The notes under the pieces were generated by a model. It did not search any database. It was not told the origin of the DNA and worked only from the letters and a program-made list of their open reading frames with translations. From Bostrychus sinensis (taxonomy: Eukaryota; Chordata; Actinopteri; Gobiiformes; Eleotridae), in the NCBI GenBank assembly GCA_020698575.1, contig CM036252.1:29031206-29095205 (forward strand): DNA of 64,000 nucleotides. Direction: 5' to 3'. This document shows positions 1-11,144 of the stretch, piece by piece (position 1 is the stretch's first letter; every line of letters begins with the position of its first letter). The translations under genes were made by a program, and so were the position numbers.

Positions 1-495
1 ACTATTTTTGTCAGTGTAGCCATAGTGTGACATTTCAGGCGCCTGATAAGTTTTATTTTGTACCACTGATGCGTTGAAAAGCAGCCACAAAGCATCACAA
101 ACCATACAAGTACTTTTTGTGCCAGTTCTGAGTGGATAAATAAGGAGTGTCTGGCTGTTTGTACACAATTCCTCACACTTTTCTCATCTGGTCATGCTAC
201 CAGGGGGCCCCTAGTATGATGTCCAAAGCGGTCTTTCTCACCTGAGCACCCCCATGGAGGTGTGAAAAGACAGTGTGTGTCTCTTGATGTGAGTGTGAGC
301 CTCGTACTTTCCATTACTTGTGTGTGCTATACTTTTCTGTGTAGTAAAGTTGCACAGTTGTTTGAATAGTGATTATTTCAGCACTCATTTATTTGTTAGC
401 TTCATGTTGCTAACAGCCTCGCTAATTAGGCATCATACACAACGCCTTGCCTTAATAAAGAGAAAAGTTTGCAGACACGTGAAACCAGGAAGTAC
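1..495. other. Unique non-coding stretch, nothing recognised
   Basis: No convincing coding frame, RNA gene or repeat family is visible. One open frame (320-541, plus) has no recognisable domain and no splice or promoter context, and it runs into the SINE fragment that follows. Confidence 0.6.
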
Positions 496-499
496 ATCA

Positions 500-655
500 G
501 ACCGTCAGTCTGCCCCAGGGCAGCTGTGGCTACAGAAGTAGCTCACCACCACCAAGTGTGACTGAGGAGTGAATGAATAATTGATCAATTGTAAAGCGTC
601 TTTGAGTGTCCAAAAAAGCGCTATATAAATTTGATGAATTTGATGAATTATTATT
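500..655 (+). mobile_element. SINE 3' fragment (teleost tRNA-derived family A)
   Basis: The stretch contains GCCCCAGGGCAGCTGTGGCT, then a TGAATGAATAAT segment, then AAAGCGCTATATAAAT and an ATT-rich tail. The same body and tail occur in the full-length copy at 23685-24050, which reads GCCCCAGGGCAGCTGTGGCT and then AAAGTGCTTTGAG...AATATAAAT with an (ATT)n tail. The tRNA-like head is missing, as expected for a 5'-truncated copy made by target-primed reverse transcription. The family assignment is from memory of percomorph SINEs. Confidence 0.75.
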
Positions 656-861
656 ACATAATCTTCCTGCATGCCTACAGGACCAAAGCAAACCACCTAC
701 TACTGCCATCTATTGGTGGGTCGGCAGATCCACAGCCTGTAAGTCTAAACTCAGGGCAAAAGACACACAGATGGAAACACGGACACTCATGGCAGGACAC
801 TAGCAAAATGATTTGTGAGACTTTGAGCATCTTTGCATTTACAGAGCTAAATTTACACACA

Positions 862-1800
862 CAAATTGTATTACGCATGCACACACTGCAATACCGACAC
901 ACACATCGAATTACGCACACACAAATCATGTTACGCACACACAAGTCATAATATGTACGCACAAACTGTATTACGCAAACACGCACAAACTGTGTTACAC
1001 ATGCACAAATTGTAATAAGCACACACAAATTGTATTACACACACATCAATCATATTATGCACATACAAATTGTATTACGTACACACAAATTGCATTACAC
1101 ACACAAATCGTGTTACACACACACATTGCAATACGCACACACAAATTGTATCACACACACAAATTGTATTACGCATGCACACACTGCAATACCGAGACAC
1201 ACATCGAATTACGCACACACAAAGCATATTACGCACACACAAGTCATAATATGGACGGGCAAACTGTATTACGCAAACCCGCACAAACTGTATTACACAT
1301 GCACAAATTGTAATAAGCACACACAAATTGTAGTACACACACACAAATCGTATTATGCACACATCAATCGTATTATGCACACACAAATTGCATTACACAC
1401 ACATAAATTGTAAGCCACACTCAAATCATATTGCGCACACATAAAGTGTAATATGCACACACAAATTGTAATACACACACAAATCATATTACACACACAC
1501 ATTGCAATACGCACACACAAATTGTATCACACACACACAAATTGTATTACGCACATAAATTGTAATCCACACTCTCAAATCATATTGCGCATACATAAAT
1601 TATAATATGCACACACAAATTGGATTACGCACACAGAAATTATAATACACAAGCACAAATTGTATTACACGCACATACATTGTAATAGGGACACACAAAT
1701 CATATTATGCACGCACAAATCTAATTATACATGTGCAAATCTTAATACGCACACATCTTATTACAGACAAATGTATTTACACACACACAAAGTCCAACAC
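862..1800. repeat. Minisatellite, ~20-bp unit, with higher-order duplications
   Basis: About 45 degenerate copies of a roughly 20-bp unit of the form ACACACAAATTGTATTACGC run head to tail, with variants such as ATCGAATTACGC and TCATAATATG. Larger blocks are duplicated. 863-1045 matches 1161-1343 in the same order of variants, including CATGCACACACTGCAATACC. 1081-1175 matches about 1458-1553. This points to unequal exchange of multi-unit blocks. The long open frames here on both strands encode only THKLYYTH-like repeats and arise because the unit lacks stops in some frames. Confidence 0.95.
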
Positions 1801-2585
1801 TACTTCAAAAAGACTAAAAAAGCAAAATTTAGGACCTTTAAGTTCAGATTATTTCTATTCATTTATGCTAGTTAACAGTTTCTTCAAATCCAGTGAGAAA
1901 AATAAAATGTACAGGGTTAATTAACAGCTTACTAAATCTATAGATTCTACAACCAAAGCATGACATTGTGGTTGTTCCAGCGGTGCACTAAGGTTACCCT
2001 TCTTCTACAGTTCACCCATCACTGCATATTATCATCTTCTGTAGTACGATCGTATGCCTTGTACATAAGATATCTCTTCAATGACAGGCGGGCACGTTGG
2101 AAGATATGCGCCCGGAGGCTTATCATCTGAATGTTTTGAAGTTTTTTTTTTTTTTTGCAGACAGTATAATCATGGCGCAACAGTAGTTATTATTCAGGAG
2201 CTAAAATCACGGGTTGCACATCAAAATAATGATGCACACAGACAGGCGAGGTAGCATGGCGGCGCCTCCAGGGTAAACAGGGACACAATGGCACGGCGCA
2301 GCGGAGCCTCAGCCGTGAACAGCGGGGGCAAATGGGCTTCTCTGAACGGTTGTTGTAATGTAATAACACGTGGCATCAAAGAATGTCCTCCAGCCTTAGT
2401 ACCGCTCCGGTGTGCTGTAAACAAACTGTACTTTTCTATGGACAATTATACATTCCAAGTCCTCCTGCTGTCTTAAAAGTAATAAATGATCTGTTTAGAG
2501 TGCTGGAAATTTTTGTGTTTATATATTATCATTATTTTATTTTATTTTTACTTTTTTTGTGTGTGTGCTGGTATTTCCAAATATT
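1801..2585. other. Unique non-coding stretch
   Basis: No supported gene. There is a poly(T) run near 2141-2156 and a modestly GC-richer patch at 2245-2420. The short opposing open frames in that patch (2221-2445 minus, 2288-2476 plus) overlap each other and have no recognisable domain. Confidence 0.5.
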
Positions 2586-2665
2586 ATTACTCAAGTAGAA
2601 GTAATAGCTGTCAACAAAATTGCTATTTGAGTAAAAATAAAAAAGTTAAAGTATACATTTTTTTG
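2586..2665. mobile_element. Fragment of a fish MITE rich in AAGTA/TACTT motifs
   Basis: ATTACTCAAGTAGAAGTAAT and ATTTGAGTAAAAATA resemble the body of the common teleost hAT-like MITE that begins CAGTGGTGGAAGAAGTACTC. Better copies are at 30815-31218 and 22786-22871. No terminal repeat is preserved here. Confidence 0.4.
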
Positions 2666-4530
2666 TTGTTCTTGTTTTGCTATGCACAGCAAAATCTGTT
2701 ACTACTGTTACGACTACTGCAATTGCTGCTGCTACTACTGTCACTGACTGTACACTACAGCTTCTACTACTTCTATTACTACGATTAAACCCATAACCTT
2801 CTGTTTGTGAAATTATTTTACACATAACACAAAGAAAAAAATATAATAATAATAATAATTCATGTAGAAAAATGAAATATTGTGATTTTTTCCCCCCATA
2901 AATGCATGTGGGTATTCACTGATACAGAGTACAAATTAAATACCAAATACGAAGCGTGTGTCTCAAAAGCTGGGATATTGACCTTGCACACATCAATATT
3001 CAAAGTCTCTGCAATTTTACATGTAGGAACATTTTATCTGAAATCTTTTCTACACTGTTTAGAAGCAGTTTGAACCTCTGTCCATCTATACTTCTTGAGA
3101 AACTGTGCCTTTCTAATGTTCGTTTTATGTTTAGTCATGTTACTGACCTGTTGACAGTTTATTATGAGTATATGTCATTTTCGAGTCTTTTGTTACCCTT
3201 GTCCAAATCTTTGACATGTGTTGCTGCTATTATATTCAAAACAAGCTATTTTTATTTATTTAGATTTTTTTTTTTTTTATGACCTGATATGTTGTATTTA
3301 CATTTGACAGTTTGTTAAATGGTGGTTGTACATGTGCCATTAAGGTTTTTTTGTTTTTTGTTGTTTGTTTTTTCATATAAAGTCACAAAAAGGGAGATCA
3401 GGGATAACATTTAAGTTGTTAAGAGCTGTTAAGAACTACTGGTGCCTATTTATTACATTATCATGTATGCATGACAGACAATGTTAAAAGTAAGGCTCCA
3501 AACCATGTAAATACTGGTTTCTATATTTGGACAGCCCTTGTTTTTTGTTCTTAGTTTCACATTGCAATGTTAAGCCATGTTTCTCCTTACACCTCAGCCT
3601 ATATATTCACTCAAATTCTCACTATCCGGTGAAATCCTGCATGAAATCCTGCATATCTCCAACCTGTTATTCATACCATTATTTTCCTATTTTCTGCCCC
3701 TGCTACCATATTGTCGCTGCATTCGTAACACTTCCCTCAGCTCTGTCACATACTTTCACATGTTTTCCCATCTCCTAACGCAAAAACTGTAAAAAAAAAA
3801 AACAACACACCACACAACCTTGCAACTTGGTTCGAAATTTGCATTGGTGCAGAATGTGTAAACTCTTTTTTTCATGCACCTACCTGCCTCTCTGCATTCA
3901 GATGAAGTGATAGGCTAAAGTATAGGAGAAGGAAAATGCATTTAAAATTATAGTCATTTTTTAGCATGAGTCCTAAAGCAAGCCTCCCAGGGTGATTCAC
4001 ACCCGACGTATATGTTAATTAAAGGGTGAGTCAGTGAGTTTAGGGGCAGGCGGGTTAAATTCATAATCACACATTAGGAAATTTAGCTCTGAGGTAGTGT
4101 CTGATTGTTGTGCGAGCTGTGCGCAAAAGTGCTTGATAGAAATTGCTCAGTCATAAAACTAGACAGGGGTGCTTAGTTAAAGGCAGTTGTACAGTGTGGG
4201 CCCACTACTGCATGGCTTGTGTATGCAAAATAGGATGCCATTGCATTCTGAATTTAATTAGAATTTATTTTGCATTAAACACATTCTTGAGTCCTAAATT
4301 TGTAAAACTAGGCATATAATATATAATGTCTATGAATATTGATAGAAGTAAGCTTGGGATTTGCTAATAGTATATGTCCAAATGTATTGAAAAGAATGTG
4401 GCTGGTTACTCATACCCAATCATTTTGCAGTGTTCATAGCAATTTCAACTCAGACTAATTCAAGCCATCCATCCAACCATCTGTCTTTAACCAAGCATTG
4501 AAGGATTGGATAATAAATTTTACCTTTGCT
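2666..4530. other. AT-rich stretch, low-complexity tracts only
   Basis: Holds an impure (CTA/CTG)n-like trinucleotide tract (about 2698-2785), an (AAT)n tract near 2843-2862 and several poly(T)/poly(A) runs. Open frames at 2956-3282 and 3527-3778 are hydrophobic and T-rich with no domain I recognise. I see no gene. Confidence 0.5.
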
Positions 4531-4532
4531 TA

Positions 4533-4765
4533 CCAGGGAGAGGCGTTTAAAAAAGATGCCCAAGCCTGTTCAGCTGGCTCCTCATGATGTGGAGGAGCAG
4601 TGTCTCTACTCTGAGCTCCCTCTGGATATCGGAGCTTCTCACCTTATGTCTAAAGGTGCATCCAAAATAAAAAATAAAAAGATATATTCTAATTTTGGTC
4701 ACTTGTATCTATGATTGTGTCCTTTTGGTCAAGACCCACATCCTGTGACCGTAGATTAAAGAAGG
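4533..4765 (+). mobile_element. Decayed LINE-derived dispersed fragment
   Basis: AGGCGTTT...AGATGCCCAAGCC, CAGCTGGCTCCTCATGATGT, GGAGGAGCAGTGTCTCTACT and CTGAGCTCCCTCTGGAT match, from memory, a very common teleost LINE-derived sequence. That sequence has the same order of motifs, ending in 'CCGAGCTTCTCACCCTATCTCTAAGG'. The block ends with a TTTTGGTCA...GACC segment that also fits. The reading frame is broken. The clade assignment (RTE-like) is uncertain. Confidence 0.6.
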
Positions 4766-4812
4766 AAATGGAGACCTTGCACGATCACTGGACCAATTGT
4801 AACCATTTACGA

Positions 4813-4840
4813 TTTTTTTTTTTTTTTTTTTTTTTTTTTT
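4813..4840. repeat. Poly(T) tract (28 bases)
   Basis: An uninterrupted run of T. It may be the poly(A) end of a minus-strand retrocopy, because minus-strand SINE-like sequence follows at 4905-5045, but the two are not contiguous. Confidence 0.9.
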
Positions 4841-4904
4841 GGCTGCTTCCTTTTTTGCACAGTGATTTTTTTGTTTGTTGGTTAGTTAGTTTGTTTTCTT
4901 TTTT

Positions 4905-5045
4905 ATTTAACACCAGATGACATTCTTGTTGCAACCAGCCATATTCTCTTCTGTGACTGGAGAAGGCAATGTGGGTGAAGTGTCTTGCCCAAGGACACAA
5001 AAACAGTATGAGGTTTGAACCATTGAGCAAACTTCTAAACCACTT
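4905..5045 (-). mobile_element. SINE fragment (family C), minus strand
   Basis: GTTGCAACCAGCCATATTCT, then GGCAATGTGGGTGAAGTGTC, then TTGCCCAAGGACACAA followed by GGTTTGAACC. In reverse this is the body TTGTGTCCTTGGGCAAGACACTTCACCCAC seen in several teleost SINEs. Other copies lie at 21.3-21.6, 38.6-38.8 and 51.6-51.8 kb. Confidence 0.65.
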
Positions 5046-5107
5046 TTCATAATGTATATATTAATAATAATAATAAAAGAAAATTGAGTTAGAAATGAAT
5101 TACAGTC

Positions 5108-5275
5108 AATGTTTTTGTAATGTTTTTTTTTTTTTTTGTACAAGTATATGGAGAAAAACATGACAGTCTTTTGAATAGAAGGAAGTTTTATAGTTGGATG
5201 TCTGCATGGGACTTTTGGAAATTTTTGGAACTTTGGGAATGGCTGCCCTATGCAACAATGCGTCCCCACACTGTT
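5108..5275. mobile_element. Dispersed repeat / hAT-like MITE fragment
   Basis: GAGAAAAACATGACAGTCTT, GAAGTTTTATAGTTGGATGT and GGGACTTTTGGAAATTT match a second copy at 32360-32470 (GAGAAAAACATGAAATAGTC; CAAGTTTTATTGTTGGGTAT; GGAATTTTTGGAAATTT). The stretch ends with GCGTCCCCACACTG, which fits a hAT-type CAGTG end. It is non-coding. Confidence 0.55.
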
Positions 5276-6536
5276 CAGAATTATTTTTTGGTTCCAGTAC
5301 AGCTATATGGTCATTAAAAAGAGATGCCATTTCCTAATAGGACCTTATAAGCTTGTATTCTTCTTATGATAAGCTTTCACTATACCCAAGGTAAGACTAA
5401 CAATGCTGTACGCGCTCTTTTTCTTACTTTAAAATGGAAAATAAACAGTTATACCATCAAGGTAATCCATGGCATCCACTGAATGCAAATGTATCAAGCC
5501 TTTATTACCACTTAAGTGCGTCCATTAATTCTCCATCAAGTGTTTCTCTTACCGTCAAGGCCACAACATCATTTTATTGCATTCATAATACTGTAAAAAA
5601 ATCTCAACATACATTCTTCTACCAATGTCTCCTACCTTGTTTGTTAGCATCTGTCTCTGTTTTCTCTTATTTCCTCTTTTCTACAGTGGATCAATGGCTT
5701 CCACCGGCCCCCTTATTGACATTCTGCGCTCACAGAGAAACACAAGCCTGGTCAGAAAGCCTGGTCGTGCTCCATATAAATAGACTTGTCAGTTCTAGCC
5801 ATCACGTAGCTATTGCGGTTTCACGTTTCTTGCATTATTATGATCAGTAAATTGCCTGTCACCGTTACTTGTCCGGCTTATTTAACGGATAAGCAATTTT
5901 CCTAATTCTCTGGGGCTATTTGGACTTTTTTTCTGAAAAGGTTTTGCTGGCTCAGCCTTTAGAGGTAATAAGTGAGATGGTAATAAAGTCGATAACTTTG
6001 GAGATTTTGGGGGGATGGAGAATGGAGAATTGCTGGCGTAAATTTTGGATAAACAGACAGGGCGAGGTGACACTGACAAGTGTGGCATCTCGATATGAAA
6101 ATATGACTGGAGTGCTTCACTTATAATACAATGACACAGCAACTTTTATGAAAAAATTTGAAATTGAATTTTTTCTAGTTTTGGTAGGCCGATATGTAAG
6201 CAAAGTCACTGTTGACATAAGACAATGAGACATATGCACAATATGCTTATAGTTCAATTCAAAACACTTCTTAAGGGGCAACTAAAAAAGCACAGTGTAT
6301 GCTATCTCAAGCATTCTGGTTCACAAACAAAATGTTAGCTCATGTAGTGTTGTAGCTACTTTACAACCGCTTGTAAATGGCAGTGCATTGGGTCACTCTT
6401 CCTGTTTACTTAAATTTAAATGCAGAATCCATAGGACATCTTTAGGAACATTTAATAATCTTTACACAGTTGCAACCTTTTGTATTCCACTGCTATGGCC
6501 CCTTATGGCTATATAACAGAGTGTGCATTTTGCATG
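5276..6536. other. Unique non-coding stretch
   Basis: Contains an open frame of 138 codons (5434-5850, plus) with no domain I recognise, ordinary Ser/Leu/His-rich composition and no clear flanking splice sites. I treat it as a chance frame. No repeat family is recognised. Confidence 0.5.
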
Positions 6537-6745
6537 GGGAGGCAGTAGCTCAGTTGGTAGAGACATTTGCCCACTAACTTGAAGGTTGGCGGTTCAAGAC
6601 CTGCTGCCATATTGTTCTTGAGCAAGAAGCTTCACCCACCTCACCAGTATGAATGAGTGTGAGAGTGTGTGATTAGTGGTGGTTGAATGCATAATGAACA
6701 ATGCAATTGTCAAGTGTCCAATAAAGTGCTATATGAGACCGTATT
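6537..6745 (+). mobile_element. tRNA-derived SINE with intact Pol III box A and box B (family A)
   Basis: The tRNA-like head carries box A TAGCTCAGTTGG (6546-6557) and box B GGTTCAAGACC (6591-6601), spaced as in a tRNA-type Pol III promoter. The body follows: TTGTTCTTGAGCAAGAAGCT, TCACCCACCTCACC, GAATGAGTGTGAGAG. The 3' part is AAGTGTCCAATAAAGTGCTA and TATGAG. The copy is nearly complete but about 100 bp shorter than the one at 23685-24050, lacking the GCCCCAGGGCAGCTG segment. It is a SINE and not a tRNA gene, because the anticodon arm and 3' acceptor strand do not fold as a canonical tRNA. Confidence 0.85.
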
Positions 6746-7092
6746 CTTATGATTTGACTGTTTTACAATTTATTTTAAGTTGGGACAATTTGATATTGTT
6801 CTTATTCAATCACAACTCATTACGAATGAAAATATGAATTTCAACAGTAAAGTTTCTCTTTAGATACATTTTTTTACAACATACCTGGATTTGCCTTTGT
6901 GCATCACAGGTTTCAACAGAATATTGATTTATTTACCAAATATAATTACCCTTATTAACTCAACATTAATTTTCCATATGCTATAAAATATACAAACAAA
7001 AATCATATCTCCATACAATATTTTACAGTGCCTTAGCTGAATATGTGCTAATACAGTTTGCAAGATTTTTAATAGAACGATTATCTTAAAAT
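6746..7092. other. AT-rich unique stretch
   Basis: No open frame of note, no repeat family recognised. Confidence 0.5.
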
Positions 7093-7300
7093 GAGTTAGT
7101 GGTTAGTGCTCCTGCCTTTCAGCAAGGAGGGTGTGGGTTCAATCCTTGGGCAGTCTTTCTCAGTGGGGTCTGCATGACCTCTCTGTGTTACCATGGATTC
7201 GCTCTGATTTCTTCCCACCGTCCAAAGACATGCATTTGTTTTGTGAACTGGTGACTCATTGGTTGAGTAAATGGTTGTATAGATGTATTCACCAGCTAAT
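7093..7300 (+). mobile_element. tRNA-derived SINE (family B), 3' truncated or diverged
   Basis: The head is TTAGTGGTTAGTGCTCCTGC with box B-like GGGTTCAATCC (7136-7146). It is followed by the conserved body CAGTGGGGTCTGCATGACCT and CCCACCGTCCAAAGACATGC, then AACTGGTGACTCATTGG. This order matches a widespread teleost SINE whose 3' half reads '...CTGTCCAGGGTGTACCCCGCCT'. Here that half is replaced by unrelated sequence. Related scraps occur at 8138, 8650, 14704, 28160, 30745, 32760, 45136, 52625 and 56906. Confidence 0.75.
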
Positions 7301-8137
7301 AAGACCCCTAATCCTAATGTAAACTTTACCTTGTCAGAACGAGCTATGTCACCACCGGCATCGTCTTTGTCTGACTCATGTTGTACCAGGAAAACTACCT
7401 CACCACCACACACTTTGTGATCGTACACTGAAAAATATCCCCCAGCAGATTATTCACATATTTGCATTTTGCTTACTATAAAACACTTCTTTCAGGTAGT
7501 CGGGACTCTATTAAGTATTCGGTGCCGGCCTGTCACAGTCAAACAGGCTTACGGTTTTCAACCTTACCCTTGTTCCCCCTCGTCGCTGATATGCTCGTAT
7601 ACAAATTACAACACATTCGCAGGGGCCCCACCTCAATCTCCTCCTTCCCCACGGCTTCATTTAATGACTTCATCACTCATTGCCAAGTATTTTTTTTCCC
7701 TTTCGATTATTAGGCAAGCTCTGGCCGGCAGTGTAAGCAGGGGATTGGCGGCCCGGGCAGACGGTGATTCATGCGAGAGGTCTAGGGAGAGAGCGGAGGA
7801 TCCAGAAGCGGCCCGCGATTATCCCTTCTGGTTGGGTTGGATGTAGAGCGGAGCCGGCTGGACTAAAAACCCAGATCAGTGGCTCTACAAATGGGAGAGC
7901 GAGCCTCAGGGGTGGCTCACCCTTCCACAGGCTGAACTAAGTCGGGACTGAGTGGGAGAGATGGATGAGGTCACTTGGCTGTTCTTTTTGCTGTTTGACC
8001 TCTTTTTTTTTTTTTTTTTTGGCTTTCGGCAGCAATTTAGTGTAGAAATATGGAACTGTATCTTGTAAACTCTTGAGACCCAAGCTTTTGTTTTGGATGC
8101 AGGTCTGTTATTTCAGTTTAAATTGGAAATTAGTAGG
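7301..8137. other. Unique stretch with a GC-richer pocket
   Basis: 7720-7960 is GC-richer and repeat-free (GGCGGCCCGGGCAGACGG; GCGGCCCGCGATTATCCC). It is followed by a poly(T) run at about 8005-8022. Open frames here (7462-7713, 7469-7846) have no recognisable domain. The pocket could be regulatory or an untranslated exon; nothing in the sequence decides this. Confidence 0.4.
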
Positions 8138-8232
8138 CATCCATTTATCTTCTTCTGCTTATTACGACGAGACGGCACAGGTGGCCTGAGCCTGTTCCAA
8201 AAACTATGAGCCTTAGGCAGGGTACATCCTAG
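8138..8232 (-). mobile_element. SINE family B 3' fragment, minus strand
   Basis: CATCCATTTATCTTCTTCTG, then GAGCCTGTTCC and AGGCAGGGTACATCCTAGAC. In reverse this is the '...GTCTAGGATGTACCCTGCCT...GATGG' 3' end of family B. An opposite-strand copy lies 420 bp downstream. Confidence 0.65.
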
Positions 8233-8649
8233 ACCAGTGTTCTCCAACAAATAGCTCTCAACTACATTCCAAGTAACTCTCCAAGTGTTTTATGAATCCC
8301 ATTTAAGCTTGATTTGTCAAATTTGACATGTCACTTTAAAAAAACAATTTGTGTATTTGGCTGCAAGCATGACCGCAGCTAAAAGGCTAAAAACTATAAT
8401 ATTTTTTGTGAAAAATAATTATTCTTATTGTTCCTATTTTCATGAACATTATTTATTGAGTCAAAGCAATGGAAGACATGTTTTAACAAGTGTGCGTCAG
8501 ATCTGCAATGCAAACAGACACACAGAACACAACTCACACAACTCAGGCGAACAAATTATTTTTGTTGTTTTAATGCGAAATGTGACTTATTGACACAAAC
8601 ATTTTGTAAATGTTCAGGTAAAAGAAAATGCAACATTTTCTTTGGGTTG

Positions 8650-8775
8650 AAAGTATCAGCTCTGCGACTGAATGGCCACTGTCCAGTATGAACCCCGCCT
8701 TAGGCTCGTAGTTACTGGGATAGGCTCCCTAATTTAACCTGTCCAAGCACGTCTTAGTAGAATATGAGGAAGCCA
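8650..8775 (+). mobile_element. SINE family B 3' fragment, plus strand
   Basis: TGGCCACTGTCCAGTATGAA, CCCCGCCTTAGGCTCGTAG and TACTGGGATAGGCTCCCTAA match the 3' half of family B ('TGTCCAGGGTGAACCCCGCCT...AGCTGGGATAGGCTCC'). The head is absent. Confidence 0.7.
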
Positions 8776-10973
8776 AAAAGAACCTAGAATAACACAGGAC
8801 ATGCAAACTCTACTGTACATGAGAGATCATAGCCGTGTGGCCCAAGCTCGTTCTTGGTGCACCCCAAAAGTAGAATATATTCAGTGTGCCTAATTATGTC
8901 ATGAGCACATAAAGCAGTTAAGAAAAACAAACAAACAAACAAACATTAATGTTAGTTTTGTGACCATTTAGTTTATGTAACAGTATAATGCTGCCCAGTA
9001 TGGCCTATTTCTCAAAATGCAAACAGTATAAAAAAATCAGCCTGTAAATGAAAGTTAAAAGTTAAATTTATTTTATTTTCAGTTTAAGTCAGCCTCACAA
9101 CCAGCCATTTTTATATTGCGGTCGAAAGATATGTTTTGGTGAGATTTTTACTACAGTACCACAAGTGTCCACTATTTGAACTGGCACGGGACAATGGGGA
9201 CGATTCCATATCACTATCATATACAATGCACTCCAGTGATGGCACACCTCTTATATCCCATTTCATGTTTTGGTTACCTTCCTCCTGATTGCTGTACCAG
9301 TCACATATGCCAGCCTTCAACCTACATAACTGTGAAACCTCATTATCAATGCAATTTGGTATCCAGAGAGCATGACCCAATCAACACTAGTTTAATGATT
9401 ATCTGAAATCAATATAGGCTGATTATAAAAATTTGATTTAATTTTTGCACCTGTAGCCCAATTCCTCAAATGCCTCAGTGTCCTCAAATGAGTATTTCAG
9501 ATTCAGCAGTGTCCATACATGTTTTGTATTCCCTATCAATCCAGTGCTTAAAAAGGTAAATTATAATTGCTTCCACTAGCTACACAAGTAGCATATTTTT
9601 TAAGCAATCTTAGTTAAAAACATTATCTGGCTAAAGGAAAATAAAAGAATAGAGGATTACTCAAAAAGGTGAACGAAGCAAAACACAACTCCAGGTATGT
9701 TTTTGATGAAAGAACATTATAACATGGTATAAAGCTCAGAAAAGTCAATTCTTTAAGGAATCTTTCATTGTGCAGAAAATGATCAAAAGCAACATTTTTA
9801 TGCATAGACATGGGGTTTCTCTTAAATTATGCAACTTGGTGTGCTATAATAAGCTAACCCTATACAGGAAAAAATCCTTTCTTGATTATCTTATAAATTT
9901 AGAATGGCCTTCATGATCGTTTCCATTTTTGTAATTCATTATTTATAACATAGTCCTCATTGCCACTGTATCCTCATATGACCGCACTTCACTTCACTCT
10001 CTAGGGATGTACAGAAGAGGAAATTCCGATGGTTATAGAGCTGTAAGTACCTTAAATCTGTCTGAGAGCCTTCCCCTTGAGAAAGTGATCGCAACCTAAC
10101 TGGGACACTTAAAAAAATTACTTGTACGTAGCCGGCAAGCGATAGAGGGAATCGGCACTGTACGTACGGTCACATGTTCCCATGGGATAGAGCTAGCAGG
10201 ATTTACCGCATCCAACATAAATCTCTTGGAGACTAGTCAAAGCTGGAGGGGTTCACCTGGTACTTCACACTGGTGGATCTTGAGAAGAAAAACATCATAA
10301 GCCTCCATTTTTTTTCTTTTTTTTTTTTTTTTTGTCTCTCTCGCAAGCCTGTCCCGTGACATTTCACTTATCTTTTTGTCCTATAATGCCATCTTTAGCC
10401 TTGTGTCTCTGCTGAAACAAATTGGGTCTCCAAGGAATACATGGCTTTTTTTTTTTTTTTTTTTTTTATCCCATCATCCCTTTGGGTGGGTGCGAACTCT
10501 ACATGCTTGTTATGTTTCAGAGGAGAATGGAGGATTTGTCTCTCACTGGTTGGGAAGGTGGAAGATAACATGAATAAGATGTGCCGCTGTAGTTCTATGT
10601 TGGAAGTGATCTTTCTGGCCTTATAAGTCTTTCAGTTGTTAAAAAAAATGTATGTCCAAAAATGCTTGGAATACCAAAATACACCCTACGATAATAAAGG
10701 GTACCATTTCAACCACCTGCTACAACAATGTAATGCAAGTACTATGCATGATCTTACAGCTATATTCCTATGAGATGTGCCAATTTACACTTTTTGTGCA
10801 TAAAGGTGTGTTTATCAGTATTGTCAAAAGTTGCCAACACTGTTTTAGTTCTCCAATCACAAAACATACAGTTATATTCCAGATTTAATTGAATTACCTG
10901 TTCAGCTTTTATTAAAAAAAAAAAAAAAGTTATTATTATTGTTATTTTTATCATGGTTGTTGTTGTTGTTAAG
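8776..10973. other. Mostly unique AT-rich DNA with homopolymer runs
   Basis: Holds an (AAAC)n tract at 8926-8945, poly(T) runs near 10311-10334 and 10445-10467, and a poly(A) run near 10914-10928. Open frames here span the T tracts or lack any domain. No gene or repeat family recognised. Confidence 0.5.
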
Positions 10974-11144
10974 ATTTTTTTGGGCCTTTTTCGAGCTTCA
11001 TTTTTATAAGACAGCTGAGTAATGATAGGAAATGATGGGGGAAGAGAGCGAAGATAGATATTTGGCAAATTGTCAGGGTCTGGACGCCAAGGCAGGCCAT
11101 AGTTGCTCTGTAAATGTGCTGCAGCTCTACCAACTGAGGCAGCG
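10974..11144 (-). mobile_element. tRNA-derived SINE (family D), minus strand
   Basis: Read in reverse it opens GCGCTGCCTCAGTTGGTAGA, a box A-like motif. It continues GCTGCAGCACATTTACAGAG and GACGCCAAGG...GTCTGGACCCTGACAAT, then GTCTTATAAAAATGAAGCTC and AAAAAGGCCCAAAAAA. The copy at 33651-33790 has the same head-to-body order (GTAGCTCAGTTGGTGGAGCT, GCAGTGCATGTGCACAGCAA). Family D ends in 'AAATAAAGGCCAAAAA' as I recall it from percomorph genomes. The 159-codon minus frame that crosses this SINE is spurious. Confidence 0.75.

Noticed and set aside
675..1413. Long open frames on both strands across the 0.9-1.4 kb region (up to 127 codons)
   Set aside because: They translate a minisatellite into THKLYYTH / CVCVIRFV-like repeats. 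The openness follows from the repeat unit, not from coding selection.
862..1800. CRISPR-like array of short repeats
   Set aside because: Units are directly adjacent and diverged with no unique spacers, in an evident vertebrate sequence.
5434..5850. 138-codon open frame, plus strand
   Set aside because: No recognisable domain, no splice or promoter context, and a length within chance expectation for 64 kb read in six frames.
6537..6610. tRNA gene
   Set aside because: Box A and box B are present, but no cloverleaf acceptor pairing, and the sequence continues into a SINE body and tail.
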